From Leguminivora glycinivorella (taxonomy: Eukaryota > Arthropoda > Insecta > Lepidoptera > Tortricidae): 64,000 nt of DNA. The notes below the pieces were generated by a model, which worked only from the letters and a program-made list of their open reading frames with translations, ran no database searches and had not been told where the DNA came from. Shown piece by piece: positions 32,794-44,476 of the stretch; positions within the stretch are counted from its first letter, which is position 1, and the number at the start of each line of letters is the position of its first letter. Both the position numbers and the translations under genes were made by a program. The DNA is taken from the NCBI RefSeq assembly GCF_023078275.1, contig NC_062993.1, positions 11,283,252 to 11,347,251 on the forward strand. The letters are read 5' to 3'.

Positions 32794-35466
32794 GGGTAAA
32801 CGCAGCTATTAACGCCCCCCTTAAGGCAATTTTACAATCGGGTCTAATTATTAAGTATACACGTTGTTCAAACATTTTATTTTCCTATTATATGTGATAC
32901 TATGATAATTAAAAAAGGTAAATATTGTGTTACTTGTACTCAAATTAAACATTATGATATTAAAAATCTATTTTTAAATTACTGAGTTGATTGCTACCAT
33001 TAGCAACCCATAAAAATGCATATGAAGCTATCAACGATTTTTAAGCAGCTATTACCGATTGTGTTATAAGTATGAGTAATTACCTGAACGCCCAGCGAGT
33101 ACACAGTACAGCAACACCTAGTATAGTGGCATAGTCCACAGGTAACGGGTAATTTATTAAAAACATGTTCAGCATTGTCATCGAAGATTCATTTCTATTG
33201 TACCTATTCCTACCTACTTTTGTACCTATTCATATAACATTTTTCACGTCTATCATGCCCACTAAGAAATAAAACAAAATGAAATCACAAATCAAAACAA
33301 TTATATATTGTGTTATTTTAAACAAAACAGTATTTTTCAAGCTTAGAAACAACGTAACTAATTATATTTCATTCTTAGAAATAATCAACATATCATTAAT
33401 CTTATGACAAAGATTAAACATCTGTTATTCAAAAAACAATCAGGATTGTAAGCTTTACTCCACAAAGTGATCAACGATTGCTTGACCATTTTGGAAAATT
33501 TTGATTCCATGCTCCTAGAAAAAGTAATTTAATATTGTTTAGTTAGCCCCTTTGTGTATAGGGTGTATCATAAAATTGAAATTTAATAATGAATTAATTG
33601 ATGGATTTCATTAAATTTAGTTTGATGTTTAACAGCCATTAATTTGTTCGCATTTGTGTGAGATTTTTTTTTATAAATTACTCGGTGGCAAAGTTTGTTT
33701 AACCTTCGTATCTTGAAACCCTCGCAACCCTCAGATGCTACATTCTGAACCACTCGCTACGCTCATGGATCAATATTGAAGTCTTTAGCTTGCTCGAGTA
33801 TCATTATTAGATAGTAGGTATCAATATTTGTACGTGCGGTTAAACAACAAATTTGCCCCCTTGTAAAACAAATTTAACTTTTGTCGTGATATTTTTTCCT
33901 ACAGTGCTGCAAGAGGGGCACAACCCAAGAGGCTGTATTAGGCAACTCTTCTTGGTACCAAAGCCACATTTTTGTTAAAACTTGTATGTTTGTAATAATT
34001 GTATGGCTTTAATAATATCCTTAATATTATAACCTACTTATTTAGGAACGATCGGTCATACCTTCTCATGGTTTGTAATAGCGATTTCTATGAGTCGTTG
34101 AAAGAATATGTAAGCACTAACGTAAAATGTATGACCGACCCATATTAAACAACATTATTATTGTTATTTTATTATTGTTGTGGCTACTAAACACTTTGTT
34201 ATTACGTGATATTCAAAATTTTTGACATAAAATCAGTTTTTATGGGTAAAACTCCTTCACAAACAATGTCTTACACAATATCCGTTTTCCAAAAATATTG
34301 TTATTTTAGTAACACAGAGAACCTCCTATAGAGTGGCAGTCTTGTATATTTGGTTCGCGATACGAGTCACCAGTGTTTGGGGTGCGAGGAGCGGGCGGGG
34401 AATGTGTTAAGCGCGCTGTGATTGGCCGTTTCAAGGACGGCGGGCAGTCGCGCCAGATGAAAAGGGACAGAAGTATGACTGTCCCTCTACTGACGCGTAA
34501 GTGGCCAATGTAAGTTAACCTATGCCGGCTCTGAATAAATTATAAATATGACTTATTTGTGGAATGTAATGCCGTCTGTTTTTAAATTTGAGCTTCTTGT
34601 TACCTTTCCACACCATTTCACACTACAGGTGGACATCTTTAAGGCATCAAAATACCCTTTTCCAATTTTTTTGTGCGAAAAACACGCGCTGCTTTCGAGT
34701 CTGTTACTTGGTCGATACTGATCGGGCACGGCGAGCGCCCGCGCTTATATCAGTGCAAATACTAGGAAGGCTGGCGACCGCGAGTCGTCTTGTAATAGAT
34801 GTCTATAGGGGTTGGTCTGTGTTTAGTAAACTTTACAACGTCAAAAGAAGAAAACTAAGTACAAATGTGTATGTCGTTAATAGCTTTTTGAAATAAACTA
34901 TTATTTGGGTCTCAAATAATCTATAAACATACTTATGTTTCTAAAGAATAATATTGTAAAAGAAAGAAAAAACTTAACATGACGTTATAGTCATTACCGA
35001 CCTATGGGTCGTTGATAGCTGCTACTACTAAAACTGATGAAGCTATCACCGCCCAAATTTAATTTCATGTTTTATGTATGTTAATGGATGTTTTTTAATA
35101 AATCGTGATAACCAATCTATAATTTATAAATGACTGAATATAATTAACAACAAAAGTAAATGTAAAATAGTCAATTGTTAACATAAACGTCTTAGCCAGA
35201 TAAGTCAAATCCTTACTTGAAAGTGCAAGCGCCAGTATGGAATGTCCTTCTTCTTCGGTACCCACGACTTGATTGACGTATTATTATGATTTCTCGAACT
35301 ACCACTCAAACTAATGTAACACTACCCTATACTCAAGAAATAAACGCTTTTAGAAAATAACCTACCTACCCTCACGTTACTAGTGGCAACGGATAAATGC
35401 CGAATTACTTATTAGATCGGTAATACCTTCCGATTTTCGATGGAGCGTTAATAGCTGCGTTTACCC
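32794..35466. mobile_element. Candidate 2.7-kb non-autonomous DNA element with internal motif copies
   Basis: The ends GGGTAAACGCAGCTATTAAC(G) are exact inverted repeats of 21 bp, flanked by TA (32792-32793 and 35467-35468). The inner half of the end, GCAGCTATTAACG, recurs in near-copies at 33024-33036, 33045-33057, 35010-35022 and 35038-35050, clustered within about 450 bp of the two ends. Such subterminal repeats are usually transposase-binding sites. The interior has no transposase frame and contains a rep-J fragment (33697-33903). Confidence 0.6.
33697..33903 (-). repeat. rep-J fragment, diverged
   Basis: accactcgctacgctc and aatttgcccccttgtaaaac match the end of rep-J (51184-51595). Confidence 0.4.
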
Positions 35467-35886
35467 TAGTTATGAACGTTGCTAACGTCTACAATTGGAT
35501 AATGTCAGCTTTTTTTGGAAATCGTTTTATATGCTTGTTTTTGCAGAGTTGTTTTTTTTATTTGCACTTTGAGTTAAAATTTGGCAGGAATAACGAGTCC
35601 GATAATACATATGGACGTACGTTACGTACTTTCTATTAATTCCCTTCGCTTCGATTACTTTTTAACTGTTAACGCCAAAAACAATTAACCTTTCATTTTT
35701 GCAAACTTCATTTTTTATATAAAAATATTCGAAGAATTCCACGAAAGTAAGTATAGCGGCAAGAAAACGAAAGTCAACGATGCTGTGCGATGTAACATGT
35801 AGAGACGATGAGTCTCAAGATTTTCGGCCATATTGCTCCGCCGCTTATAGCTTACGACTACGTTACGACTTGGGCACGACTTTGCG

Positions 35887-35920
35887 TGATTAGTGGCGAC
35901 GGCAGCGGACCCCAGGGTAC
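35887..35920 (+). mobile_element. SINE-B fragment, left of a nested MITE
   Basis: attagtggcgacggcagcgg then accccagg matches the late part of SINE-B (17330-17352). It continues at 36076 after the MITE. Confidence 0.6.
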
Positions 35921-36075
35921 GTAGCCGAATGGCACAAATGCTCATGAAATGCTCACGAAACGTAACGCTCGAAGGTATCTATCTCTATCGCTCTTGCGTA
36001 TTGGCGTGACAGAGCCAGACTATCTTTCGCGGCGTTTCGTTTTCGTTTCGCGTCGCAGAAATGCCATTCGGCTAC
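35921..36075. mobile_element. MITE, GTAGCCGAATGGCA ends, nested in SINE-B
   Basis: GTAGCCGAATGGCA at the left and TGCCATTCGGCTAC at the right. Inside are ctcatgaaatgctcacgaaa and tctctatcgctcttgcgtat. The host SINE reads on from CCAGG before to CCAGG after, suggesting a 5-bp duplication. Related pieces: 18513, 23039 and 57004. Confidence 0.75.
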
Positions 36076-36112
36076 GGCACCAGGCTTCCATGAGCCGTGG
36101 CATATGATTTTG
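36076..36112 (+). mobile_element. SINE-B fragment, right of the nested MITE
   Basis: ccaggcttccatgagccgtg gcatatg, which follows on in SINE-B from the part at 35887-35920. Confidence 0.6.
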
Positions 36113-36330
36113 GTTAGGTTAGGTTGTTAGTGTCATTTCCATACAATGACGTCCAGATTTATCTCACCTAACACCTAATAACACAACGATACGAGTCATG
36201 GGGCGCGTCTTGGTGAATGACACAACCTACACACTACACAGCTTCTCCGTTATATTCGCACCATATCAATTAAAATACTATCAGTAGGTGCGCTAGATGC
36301 AGTAAGACAATAACTTGCAGCTTTAGTTAA

Positions 36331-36462
36331 TTATAGTCGTAGCACAACTGGGACTGTAGCCAAGAGTACAACAATTATAGTCGTAGCACAACTGGGACTG
36401 TAGCCAAGAGTACAACAATTATAGTCGTAGCTCAACTGGGACTGTAGCCAAGAGTACAACAG
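36331..36462 (+). repeat. Tandem repeat, 3 x 44 bp
   Basis: ttatagtcgtagcacaactg...caagagtacaacaa occurs three times with a strict 44-bp period and only one or two changes. No ORF. Confidence 0.9.
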
Positions 36463-37315
36463 CTGTACCTAATTAGCTCTTTTTGGGGAGACATTTATTT
36501 TGTTGTCTGTTTTACTTCCAAAATGTTTGATCTTTTTCTACTTGGAATCATTAGCTTTTTTCAATCCATCCCTTTCTTCTTTTCTCAATTTATTTCTCAT
36601 ACACTTTGTATCATCTTAACTCAAAGGAAAGAAAAAATGTATGAAAATTTTGGGGCATATTATTTTGTGTTCTTTTAGCATCGAAACAGCTCTTGATCGG
36701 GATTAGACAAGTGTGAAAATATAGAAAAAAAAGTGAAATCTACAATAACACAAACTTGGCAGTTATATCGCTAAGCCAAAGTGACATTTTGTTGACCCGG
36801 GTGCGACCGAAACGCAGGTAGGGATCATATAAAAAGAACGATAGGGGAGCAGATATTATACGCCTACTGAATGTGCCTAAGCTATGTAGCTAGATATCCG
36901 CGTGCGACAGAGCCAGCTGCGTGTCATTCGCTACGGTTGGACAACGTTGTCTTCTTGGCTATAGGCCCTTGTTCATTATCATAGCTAGAAAAGTCGTATC
37001 GTGTAAAGAACACTAACGGTTCACTGTCGTCTGATCTCTGAACTTTCGATATCGATCGATTTGATGCTACTTTCTATCTCCCTCTAGCACCGGATATATG
37101 TCAAATGCTCCTCTCTTTCCGCCTATACAATATTTCACAATGCCTTAGGTAATTGTTTTAATTATACTTTCTACATCATCTTTTGATAAATCATCCGTGT
37201 CGAGTGTTTGGTGAAATATATGTGTGTTGTTTATTGCTTGTCTCGCCGGAGTATGAGTTTTTGATGTATCCTTAGGAATTGCATGAATGTTTTATGATTA
37301 ATGTAACTAACCTAA
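36463..37315. other. Gene-free stretch
   Basis: No gene or repeat recognised, apart from a possible scrap of the GTAGCCGAAT family near 36895-36945 (gcgtgcgacagagccag). Confidence 0.4.
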
Positions 37316-37481
37316 CCACAAAATTAAAATTTTGAAAAAACCCCCGACCGCGACATAGTTGACCGATTTTCATGAAACATGGCTAAGAACACTCCTGACT
37401 AACTTAGCTTTCAGACAAAAAAAACTAAATCAAAATCGGTTCATCCGTTCGGGAGCTACGATGCCACAGACAGACACACAC

Positions 37482-37519
<38 letters not shown>

Positions 37520-37580
37520 GGACAGACAGACAGACACGTCAAACTTATAACACCCCTTCGTTTTTGCGTCGGGGGTTAAA
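37316..37580 (+). repeat. rep-H copy ((CAGA)n, gtcgggggttaa end)
   Basis: aaaacccccgaccgcgacat, accgattttcatgaaacatg, gttcatccgttcgggagcta, a (CAGA)n microsatellite, then aacttataacaccccttcgt and cgggggttaa. It matches 47175-47412 throughout. Probably the 3' end of an RTE-type LINE; that is from memory. Confidence 0.65.
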
Positions 37581-37667
37581 AAATATTAAATATGATCAGC
37601 GAAGACATACAATAAATATTTATGCAATGGTATTATTAATGAACAGATATAATAATTTCTTCCTAAA

Positions 37668-37982
37668 GCGCTGGTAGCCTAGCGGTAAGAGCGGGCGACT
37701 TTAAATCCGGAGATCGCGGGTTCAAACCTCGGCTCGAACCAATGAGTTTTTCGGAATTTTTGTGCGAAATGTTATTTGATATTTGCCAGTCGCTTTTCGG
37801 TGAAGGAAAACATCGTGAGGAAACCGGGCTAATCCCAATAAGGCGTAGTTACCCTTCGGGTTGGTCGCTTTCTCAAATCTAGTGCCTACGCCAAATCATG
37901 GGATTAGTTGCCAAATCGGACCCCCGGCTCCCATGAGCCGTGGCAAATATGCCGGAATAACGCAAGGAGGATGATATGATAT
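37668..37982 (+). mobile_element. SINE-B full copy
   Basis: tRNA-like head gcgctggtagcctagcggta with box B gggttcaaacctcgg, body as in 17079-17410, and end gataacgcaaggaggatgat. It is shorter by about 20 bp in the middle. Confidence 0.85.
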
Positions 37983-38082
37983 AATAATATCTTAACCGTG
38001 AAATGATTAAACGAAGCAAACGTGAAGGGCGCCCTTGTGTGGGCGATGCTGGGTCTGCGAGAATTTAGCACAAAAATAAGTG

Positions 38083-38130
38083 CCCTAACTGAGATGGGAA
38101 CCCAGGACCACCGGCTTCATAATTTAGGGC
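38083..38130 (-). mobile_element. SINE-A head fragment
   Basis: aagtgccctaactgagatgg gaacccaggacc corresponds to the box B side of SINE-A with changes. Confidence 0.45.
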
Positions 38131-38437
38131 ACATAGTCATAGCTACTTAACTGGGACACAGGTCATCGAAGTATGTATGTGGATAAATGCATAGCTGGGC
38201 ATTAACTCGTTAATCCGTTAATCGTTAATTAACGAAGTTAACATTTCGATTAACGGATTAACTTTTAAGTTAACTTTAAAAGTTGTTAACGGATTCGTTA
38301 ACTTCCGTTAAATTTATCCTAGTCCGTTAATCGTTAATCTAGCATGGCATGTGAACGCTACTGAAAAAACCCGATGTCGATCGTTAAAAATACGAAGTTA
38401 TAGGTACCTATATAAGCCAGTATTGTTATCTTTGCTT

Positions 38438-39213
38438 CGCTTTTTAACCGCCTTCCAAATCTCAAAGGAAGGGGTTTTCAATTCGTCTGTATTTTTTTTT
38501 TTTTTTTTTTTTTATTTTTTTTTAATGTTTGTTCCTCGATATCTCCGTCGTTACTGGACCGATTTTGAATTTTTTTTTTTTGATTGAATGTATATGCATA
38601 CAGATTGGTCCCATTTTTCTCAGAACCCAGTTCTGATGATGGGATCCTGGAGAAATCGAGGGAACTCCTCAAATCTGAAAGGCATACATATGGTGATTTT
38701 TGTGTGTTTAAAGGAACAGCATGCATTTACGTACGGAACAGTGACATTTGGTGCAGTGGAACTCCTGATGATGGTCAGAATGGAACTCCTCAAATCTGAA
38801 CGGCACACTTATAGTGACTTTGGTATTTTTATAAGAACAGCTTACGTCCAGAACAGTGACATTTGGTGCAGTGGAACTGCTGATGATGGTCAGAACGGAA
38901 CTCCTCAAATCTGAACGGCACACTTATAGTGACTTTGGTATTTTTATAAGAACAGCATGCACTTACGTCCAGAACAGTGACATTTGGTGCAGTGGAACTG
39001 CTGATGAAGAGTGAGCCGCCCCTGATTAGAGTTCCGTTCTGATAATCATTTTCATCTGTAAGTACTTCAGAATCATCCAGATTTCAAAATTGGTTCAGAA
39101 ATGACGGAGATATCGAATAACAAACATTAAAAAATATACAGACGAATTGATAACATAATCCAACATTTGAAAGTGTTTATCACCAGAACCCCAAAGGAAG
39201 GCGGTTTTTTTTT
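38438..39213. mobile_element. Inner inverted-repeat element nested in the hAT-like element
   Basis: aaccgccttcc...caattcgtctgtat, ttaatgtttgtt and gatatctccgtc at the left return inverted at the right as gacggagatatcg, aacaaacatta, atacagacgaattg and ggaaggcggtt. The arms exceed 75 bp with gaps. Long T runs sit in the left arm only. Confidence 0.7.
38728..39005 (+). repeat. Tandem repeat, unit about 117 bp, 2.3 copies
   Basis: gaacagtgacatttggtgca and gtggaactcctgatgatgg recur at about 38730, 38850 and 38970, with gaacggcacacttatagtga between. ORFs of about 70-108 codons through it are by-products. Confidence 0.75.
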
Positions 39214-39675
39214 CTTAAAAATTATTACTAACGTTGACTCAGTGAATCCTAGGTTTTTACCATGGCGATTGTGTCAGGGCCGCTAATTGTAACGATAATT
39301 TGTGAGTTTACACTGGAAAACGTCCCACTTTGTCGAATGCTACAAAGCCACTTAGTCAGTATATTCATATAAATATACAAGTAAATCTCACCTTAATGGT
39401 AACCAACAAAGTGGGTCGTTTTAATAAACACACACATTTGTTGACATTCCGGGTTTTGACCTATTGACATCAGGGATGTTTTGAGAAACGTTGCTGTACT
39501 GAACAGTATAACATAATACAATATAATGGATTATTGATGCAAGTAACATTCAAGTTTTATCACGTGTTAACGGATTATCGATTAACTTAAACTTCGTTAA
39601 ATTTGACGAAATGTATCGCTTTAACGATTAACGAAGTCAACTTTTTTAGTAACGGATTAACGATTATCGAAGTTA

Positions 39676-39870
39676 TCATATCATATCATTCTTTATTGCA
39701 ATCATGTTCATTTTACATAGGATGGTATTCAAATATTATAAGGTAGGTACATGATACCCTGTTAGGGCATGGCAATAATTTTAAGGACTACTTAGTAAAC
39801 TAAAAGTAAAGTAAAGTAAAATTAGTCTTAATATAATTCTATACATGGAGATGAGAATTGAATAATAATT
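39676..39870 (-). mobile_element. LINE-like 3' end, reverse, (ATGAT)n tail
   Basis: tatcatatcatatcattctt tattgca on the reverse strand is an AATAAAG-bearing end with an ATGATATGAT tail. It lies within the right arm of the hAT-like element. The internal extent is uncertain. Confidence 0.4.
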
Positions 39871-39921
39871 TTTATAATTGAGTTAACTATTTGATTAACG
39901 GTGCCCAGCTATGGATAAATG

Positions 39922-41264
39922 GGAGTATTAGTACAATATAAATACTCATCTTATCTTCGCTACTTTGCTCATCGAAAAGCAAAGATAAAACTACAACCAC
40001 CCACTACAATAATACTTAATGTACTATTAAAGCATTTTCAGAATTTGGGACCCCCCAATTAGCGTAAGTTGTTAACAAAAATTAACTCACTGTCAGTTTT
40101 GTGAAATATTATTTTTGTGTTATTTGCATAAACTTTAAGCTACTAGCTAGCTTTAGTTGATAATCTACATTCAGAGTGTGATACAGTATGGAATAAGTAC
40201 TTTTAAAACTGACACTGCTGAAACTATGATCAAGCATGCATTTTAAATATTATAGTTTCTTGGAAATAGGTGCCTAAACAAAAAATGATTTTGATTAAAA
40301 ACATAAATCATTATTTTTAATATCAATGTTGCCAACACAGGCATTTCACCAAGTTCTTCCAAAAACAGTGCTGAAAGTCAAGCATGTACTTTAACATAAT
40401 AAAAAATTCTTCAGACATTGTACCAAGCTCTTCTAAAATAAACTGCTTTTTATTCTGAATGTCAGATACAAACACCTGTGCACAACTTAATGTATAACAA
40501 CACATATTACTCGCATTAAAGCAATTATCAGTCCTACCTTTATTTTATGCAGCAATTATAGCTAATCTAAAATACATATGTTAATGGTTTTGAAGGTCTA
40601 CAAATACCTTTGGTCCATGCCAGCACGTGCCTAAAATATTAAAAGCTAAATCATTCATTAGATCATTCCATCAAATGATACTTGAATTATAGATCATCAT
40701 ACAAATTCACTTAATCTACATTGCATATATCGGAAATAAATTTATTTATAAACTAAACTAGTTTCTAGAGTACACACCCATAAAAAAGTTTCACTGCGGC
40801 AAGATATTTTTAAATTATAATATCATGTATCATTTTACCTCGTCAGTACAAAAATATCTCTAATATGTTTAAAAAACCGAGACGACTACTAATTTAAATT
40901 TATGCAAATAATCACCCTCTCACTTACTCGCACTTTCTGTTATAAAAATATTTACAAACAACGAGTTAAAATTAAAAAGCTACGCCAATTACAAGTACAC
41001 GTGATACTAATACACGTCTCTAATATCTACTCACAAGTTAAAAACCTTCCATCCCAAATACCGAACCACATTTGCATACTTAAGTACAAACAAAATTCTA
41101 CTGTAACCCAGATGAGAGGTCTGTGTGGAGTAAAGATTATCCGAGGTGGGGGGGACACGATAAAACTGTATGGCGGGCCGGCTACTTCGCCAAACATTGC
41201 TTGACATCCCTCGATGTCAGAAAATCAAAGCCAGCGAGAGAAATAGAAAAATAATTTAATAAAA
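39922..41264. other. Upstream region of Osiris gene A, no repeats seen
   Basis: AT-rich and free of the repeat families that crowd the rest of the window, so it may hold regulatory DNA. No TATA box sits at the right distance from the start codon. A TCAG initiator-like site at 41217-41220 would give a 46-nt leader, about the length inferred for genes B and C, but this is weak. Confidence 0.4.
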
Positions 41265-42488
41265 ATGAAACTGACGCTCGCTCTCGTGCTGGCCCTAGCG
41301 GCGTTCGCGCAGGCGGAAAGTGATAACACCATGGAGATCGCGATGAGTTTCGTCAAGGACTGCCAAGGGGACTACTTTTTATGTGTCAAGGTCAATAATT
41401 TTCTTATTAAGTGAAAGTGTACAGTGAATAACGTGTCAGTGCAGTGGATTCGAGATTGCACGAGGACTTGCATCTCTCCTGAGTTTTTTAAGTGCATTTA
41501 AAATCTGATAACATAAATACGTGTAAATCAAGATAAGATACAAAAGACAGATATCATTTTAAACCGATTAAATCAAATCGGACTTTATAGAGCACAACTT
41601 TTAAATTTATTTTTCTATTTGTAATTGAAATTATTTTTTATATTTTACAGGAAAAACTTCTCAAGATTGTCGACAACCTAAGAGCATCAAGGAGTATCAA
41701 CATCGCTGATGGCATCGTCCTCAAGAGCAACAGTGAAATGCGCGCCCCTAAGAAGTTGGACACCCTTCCCGTCGACCCCTCAGCCAGAGACGTCGAGGTC
41801 AACTACAGGCTCATGGATGGTGTCGTCAGCCTCTTCGAGACCCACGCCGTCGAAGTCAAGCTCAACCAGGCCGACAAGGAGACCCTGCAGAGGTCCCTCG
41901 AAGAAGGTAATTCATTCACGACAATTTCATTCACGCAAAACAAGTTTCAAAGCCAGCTTTGTCAGACGCAATAAATTACTTAGCACTGTTAGCAGACAAA
42001 CAAGATAAAACGTGCTAAGTGAAAGCTTAAAAGTAAACAACGTTTATAAAAGATTGATCATTGATTAGCGGGATTACAAACGTAATAATATCAGGTTGTA
42101 ATAATGTTTATTTTTTCTAGGTCGTGGCAAGAAGAACAAGGGAGGCGGTATGATGGGCATGATGGGTCTGCTCGGAGCCAAGGTGCTGATGGGTAAACTG
42201 TTCATCGTCAAGCTCATCGCCCTCAAGGCCCTCGCCACCGCCAAGGTCGCCCTCGTCCTCGCTGTCATCCTCTTCGTCGCGTACTGCTTCAAGCACGAGC
42301 ACACCAAGACCACTTATGAGGTGGTACCTCATGCTCACCACCACGAGAGCCACCACCCCGTCCATGTTGAGCACTCCTCGCACGGCGGCGGCGGCGGCGG
42401 CTACTCTAGCTACGGCGCCGACTGGAACAAGAACCTCGACGAGGCCCAGAACCTCGCCTACAGCGCGTACGCTGGACACAGCAAATAG
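41265..42488 (+). CDS. Osiris family protein (DUF1676), gene A, 249 aa
   Basis: Three coding exons: 41265-41390, 41651-41906 and 42121-42488, with GT-AG introns of 260 and 214 bp in phases 0 and 1. The start ATG opens MKLTLALVLALAAFAQA, a clear signal peptide. Then comes the two-cysteine segment C33-QGDYFL-C40 and VK at the exon end. Exon 2 carries the DUF1676 core (EKLLKIVDNL, then VNYRLMDGVVSLFETHAVEV). A glycine/lysine linker (RGKKNKGGG) leads to a hydrophobic segment of about 47 residues (138-184) rich in Leu, Ala and Met with spaced Lys, followed by a His/Gly-rich stretch. The C-terminus DEAQNLAYSAYAGHSK (234-249) holds the Osiris AQxLAYxxY motif intact. Osiris proteins are insect-specific and work in secretory/endosomal traffic of cuticle-forming epithelia. 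I cannot tell which numbered paralogue this is. It points towards genes B and C across 16 kb of repeats. Confidence 0.93.
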
Positions 42489-42600
42489 AACATTACCAAA
42501 ACCACCTAGGACCAAGGACCAAGTCCGTCAGACCTCTATTGTACAAAGACTTATTTATTTAACTTATTAAATTATTTTATGTTAACTTATTGAATGAATG

Positions 42601-42606
42601 AATAAA
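42601..42606 (+). terminator. Poly(A) signal of Osiris gene A
   Basis: AATAAA 113 bases after the stop codon, followed by a GT/T-rich stretch (gttgtgttgaatttgtcttc) that suits cleavage. It gives a short 3' UTR. Confidence 0.7.
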
Positions 42607-44204
42607 CCGTTGTGTTGAATTTGTCTTCCTTATTTCTCCTCTTACATAACACTAGTCATATATCAAAAGAGCGACACCAAAAAAAGTAAATTTGATATTA
42701 CAAATCACAAAGATAAAAAACGCAGATTCAAAATAATAGAAACCGGCAATAATGCGTAACAACCGGTTCCTATTACATGTGATACACGAGCAAAAAAAAG
42801 TCAAAATCGTTTGCGGCCAGCCCGCCGCCGCTTTAGAAAACAAAAGTAATCGGTTTGTAAAACCACAAGGCATTAACTGAGAGCAACATTGATAATATCA
42901 TAATCCATTAAAAAGAAAACAAACGCAATCTAAACGAAAGAAAACGAGAAGCAAATTCAATTAGCTCTTCTATTTTTAGCTAAGCGCTATCTTTATCTAG
43001 TTCCGGTACTTCTGTTACTTCATATCCGACAGCCTTAAGTCCAGTTTCCACTCTCTCTTATATGTTTATTTATGTACGTTCCACATTTTTGTATATGTAC
43101 GATTATTAGCCGAGAAATCTCGCCACATACCGGGCCAGCGGTTAACGAAGCCACTTGTCTCTGGACCGGGTTGAAGCAAAAACAGGTTTAAAGTAGATGA
43201 CTATTCATTTAAGGTTCAACTTTCTATATGGGGTTTCACGCATTTTACTTAATTTCATCTTCGTTTGAGTTCGTCCAACCTTTAAACACAAAGGTGCCGG
43301 CTTAATTTGAATAGAAACTGTGTGTAGTTTTCGACAGAGATTTCATCGGAGCGTATTGTAATTAGGCGTATCGGAGTCGCTTATGATGATCATGTAATAT
43401 ACACTCAGGAATAGGATACGAGAACGTTGCCCGCGGCGTGAGAGCAAAAGTGAAACTTTGAGATTTTCGACTGTTACTCAATCACTCTTTTATGGCTGAC
43501 CGGATCTTAATGAATGCTTGACCAAATATGGAGCCGGCTCCGGATATACCTACAGCATGCGTCGTTTGGTGAAAAGCCGACAGTGAAGGCAGACAAATAT
43601 CACACCACAGCGAATCGAAAAATTAGTAGTTCCCAGCAAAGTGCGTGAGATTTTAAAAGGACCTTTTGACTTTAAAGCCATATATCCAAAAGCCGTTTTG
43701 AAATTTTACTGGAGCTACCTATCTACTTACACAAAAAGGTCACAAGAATACAGTTAAATTCATTCTTCTTCTTTGTTAAAGCTTGGAAACATGATGACCA
43801 TAATATTTCTTGATAACATGTGAATGTTTAGATCCAATTTACGGTAAGAATAGGAAATAATCATACTGTGTCCGCATTATAGTCATAAGTGCACCTGTTG
43901 ACACATAAGTATGCGGACAACCTGTAAACATATTTACTTAGGCAACCTGACTACCTGACTGTTTTTATTATTTAAGTTTTTATTTAGTTATAGGAATAAT
44001 TATTTTGTATATTGTATAGCGTAAAACGGTTGATCGTGACACAAGCTATAATTGTTTATTAATACAATATAACATCTGTAAACTGATATCCACAATCTGA
44101 CAATAAATGATTACTTACTTACAACTTGGTTAATACTCGTACAATGATGACAATCAAATGAATCGGTCTCCTCTTGCTTTTATTTGATAAACCACATAAC
44201 GTAA
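42607..44204. other. Gene-free stretch downstream of gene A
   Basis: No gene, RNA or repeat family recognised; unusually free of repeats for this window. Confidence 0.45.
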
Positions 44205-44300
44205 ACTCACGTCTGTGTTTCCTAAAGGGGTGCCTAGGCAAGCAAAACTGCACAAGTTTCAGTGCTATTCTTAGCAATCAAGGGATTAAAAGACAACACA
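44205..44300 (+). repeat. rep-D partial copy, diverged
   Basis: actcacgtctgtgtttccta aag, tttcagtgctattcttagca and gggattaaaagac follow the left half of rep-D. Confidence 0.5.
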
Positions 44301-44334
44301 TTTTATGATATAGCAGTCACTTGTTAATACGACA

Positions 44335-44476
44335 GATCAGGGGGGTTACCATGACGTACTAACGACGTTCAGTATAGGTTGAGAGAAAGGGACACAGCTA
44401 TAGCATTTACATAGCTCCGTCCCTCTCTCTCAACCTAAACTGAACGGCTTTAGCACGTTATGGTAACCCCCCCTGT
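44335..44476. mobile_element. MITE with ~60-bp inverted repeats, GGGGGTTACCAT ends
   Basis: GGGGGTTACCATGACGTACT... pairs with the inverse of the right side, which ends acgttatggtaacccccc. The match runs through ggttgagagaaagggac / gtccctctctctcaacc. The target duplication is not clear. Confidence 0.75.

Larger units (their letters stand above)
38190..39913. mobile_element. hAT-like non-autonomous element, 8-bp target duplication
   Basis: The ends CATAGCTGGGCA and TGCCCAGCTATG are exact inverted repeats. GATAAATG flanks both sides (38182-38189 and 39914-39921), and 8-bp duplications are diagnostic of hAT transposition. Both end regions (38205-38345 and 39560-39680) consist of many GTTAACG/CGTTAAT-type repeats. 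The centre holds another inverted-repeat element and tandem units. No hAT transposase frame is present. Confidence 0.8.

Noticed and set aside
36331..36462. CRISPR-like array
   Set aside because: The 44-bp units are contiguous with no spacers, in a eukaryotic sequence.
41159..41165. TATA box for gene A (gataaaa)
   Set aside because: A start 31 bases on would fall at an unsupported site with no initiator; the TCAG site nearer the ATG is not at TATA distance.
44335..44476. 8-bp target duplication for the GGGGGTTACC MITE
   Set aside because: The bases outside the arms (gacagat and ttctatcc) do not match, so the superfamily is left open.
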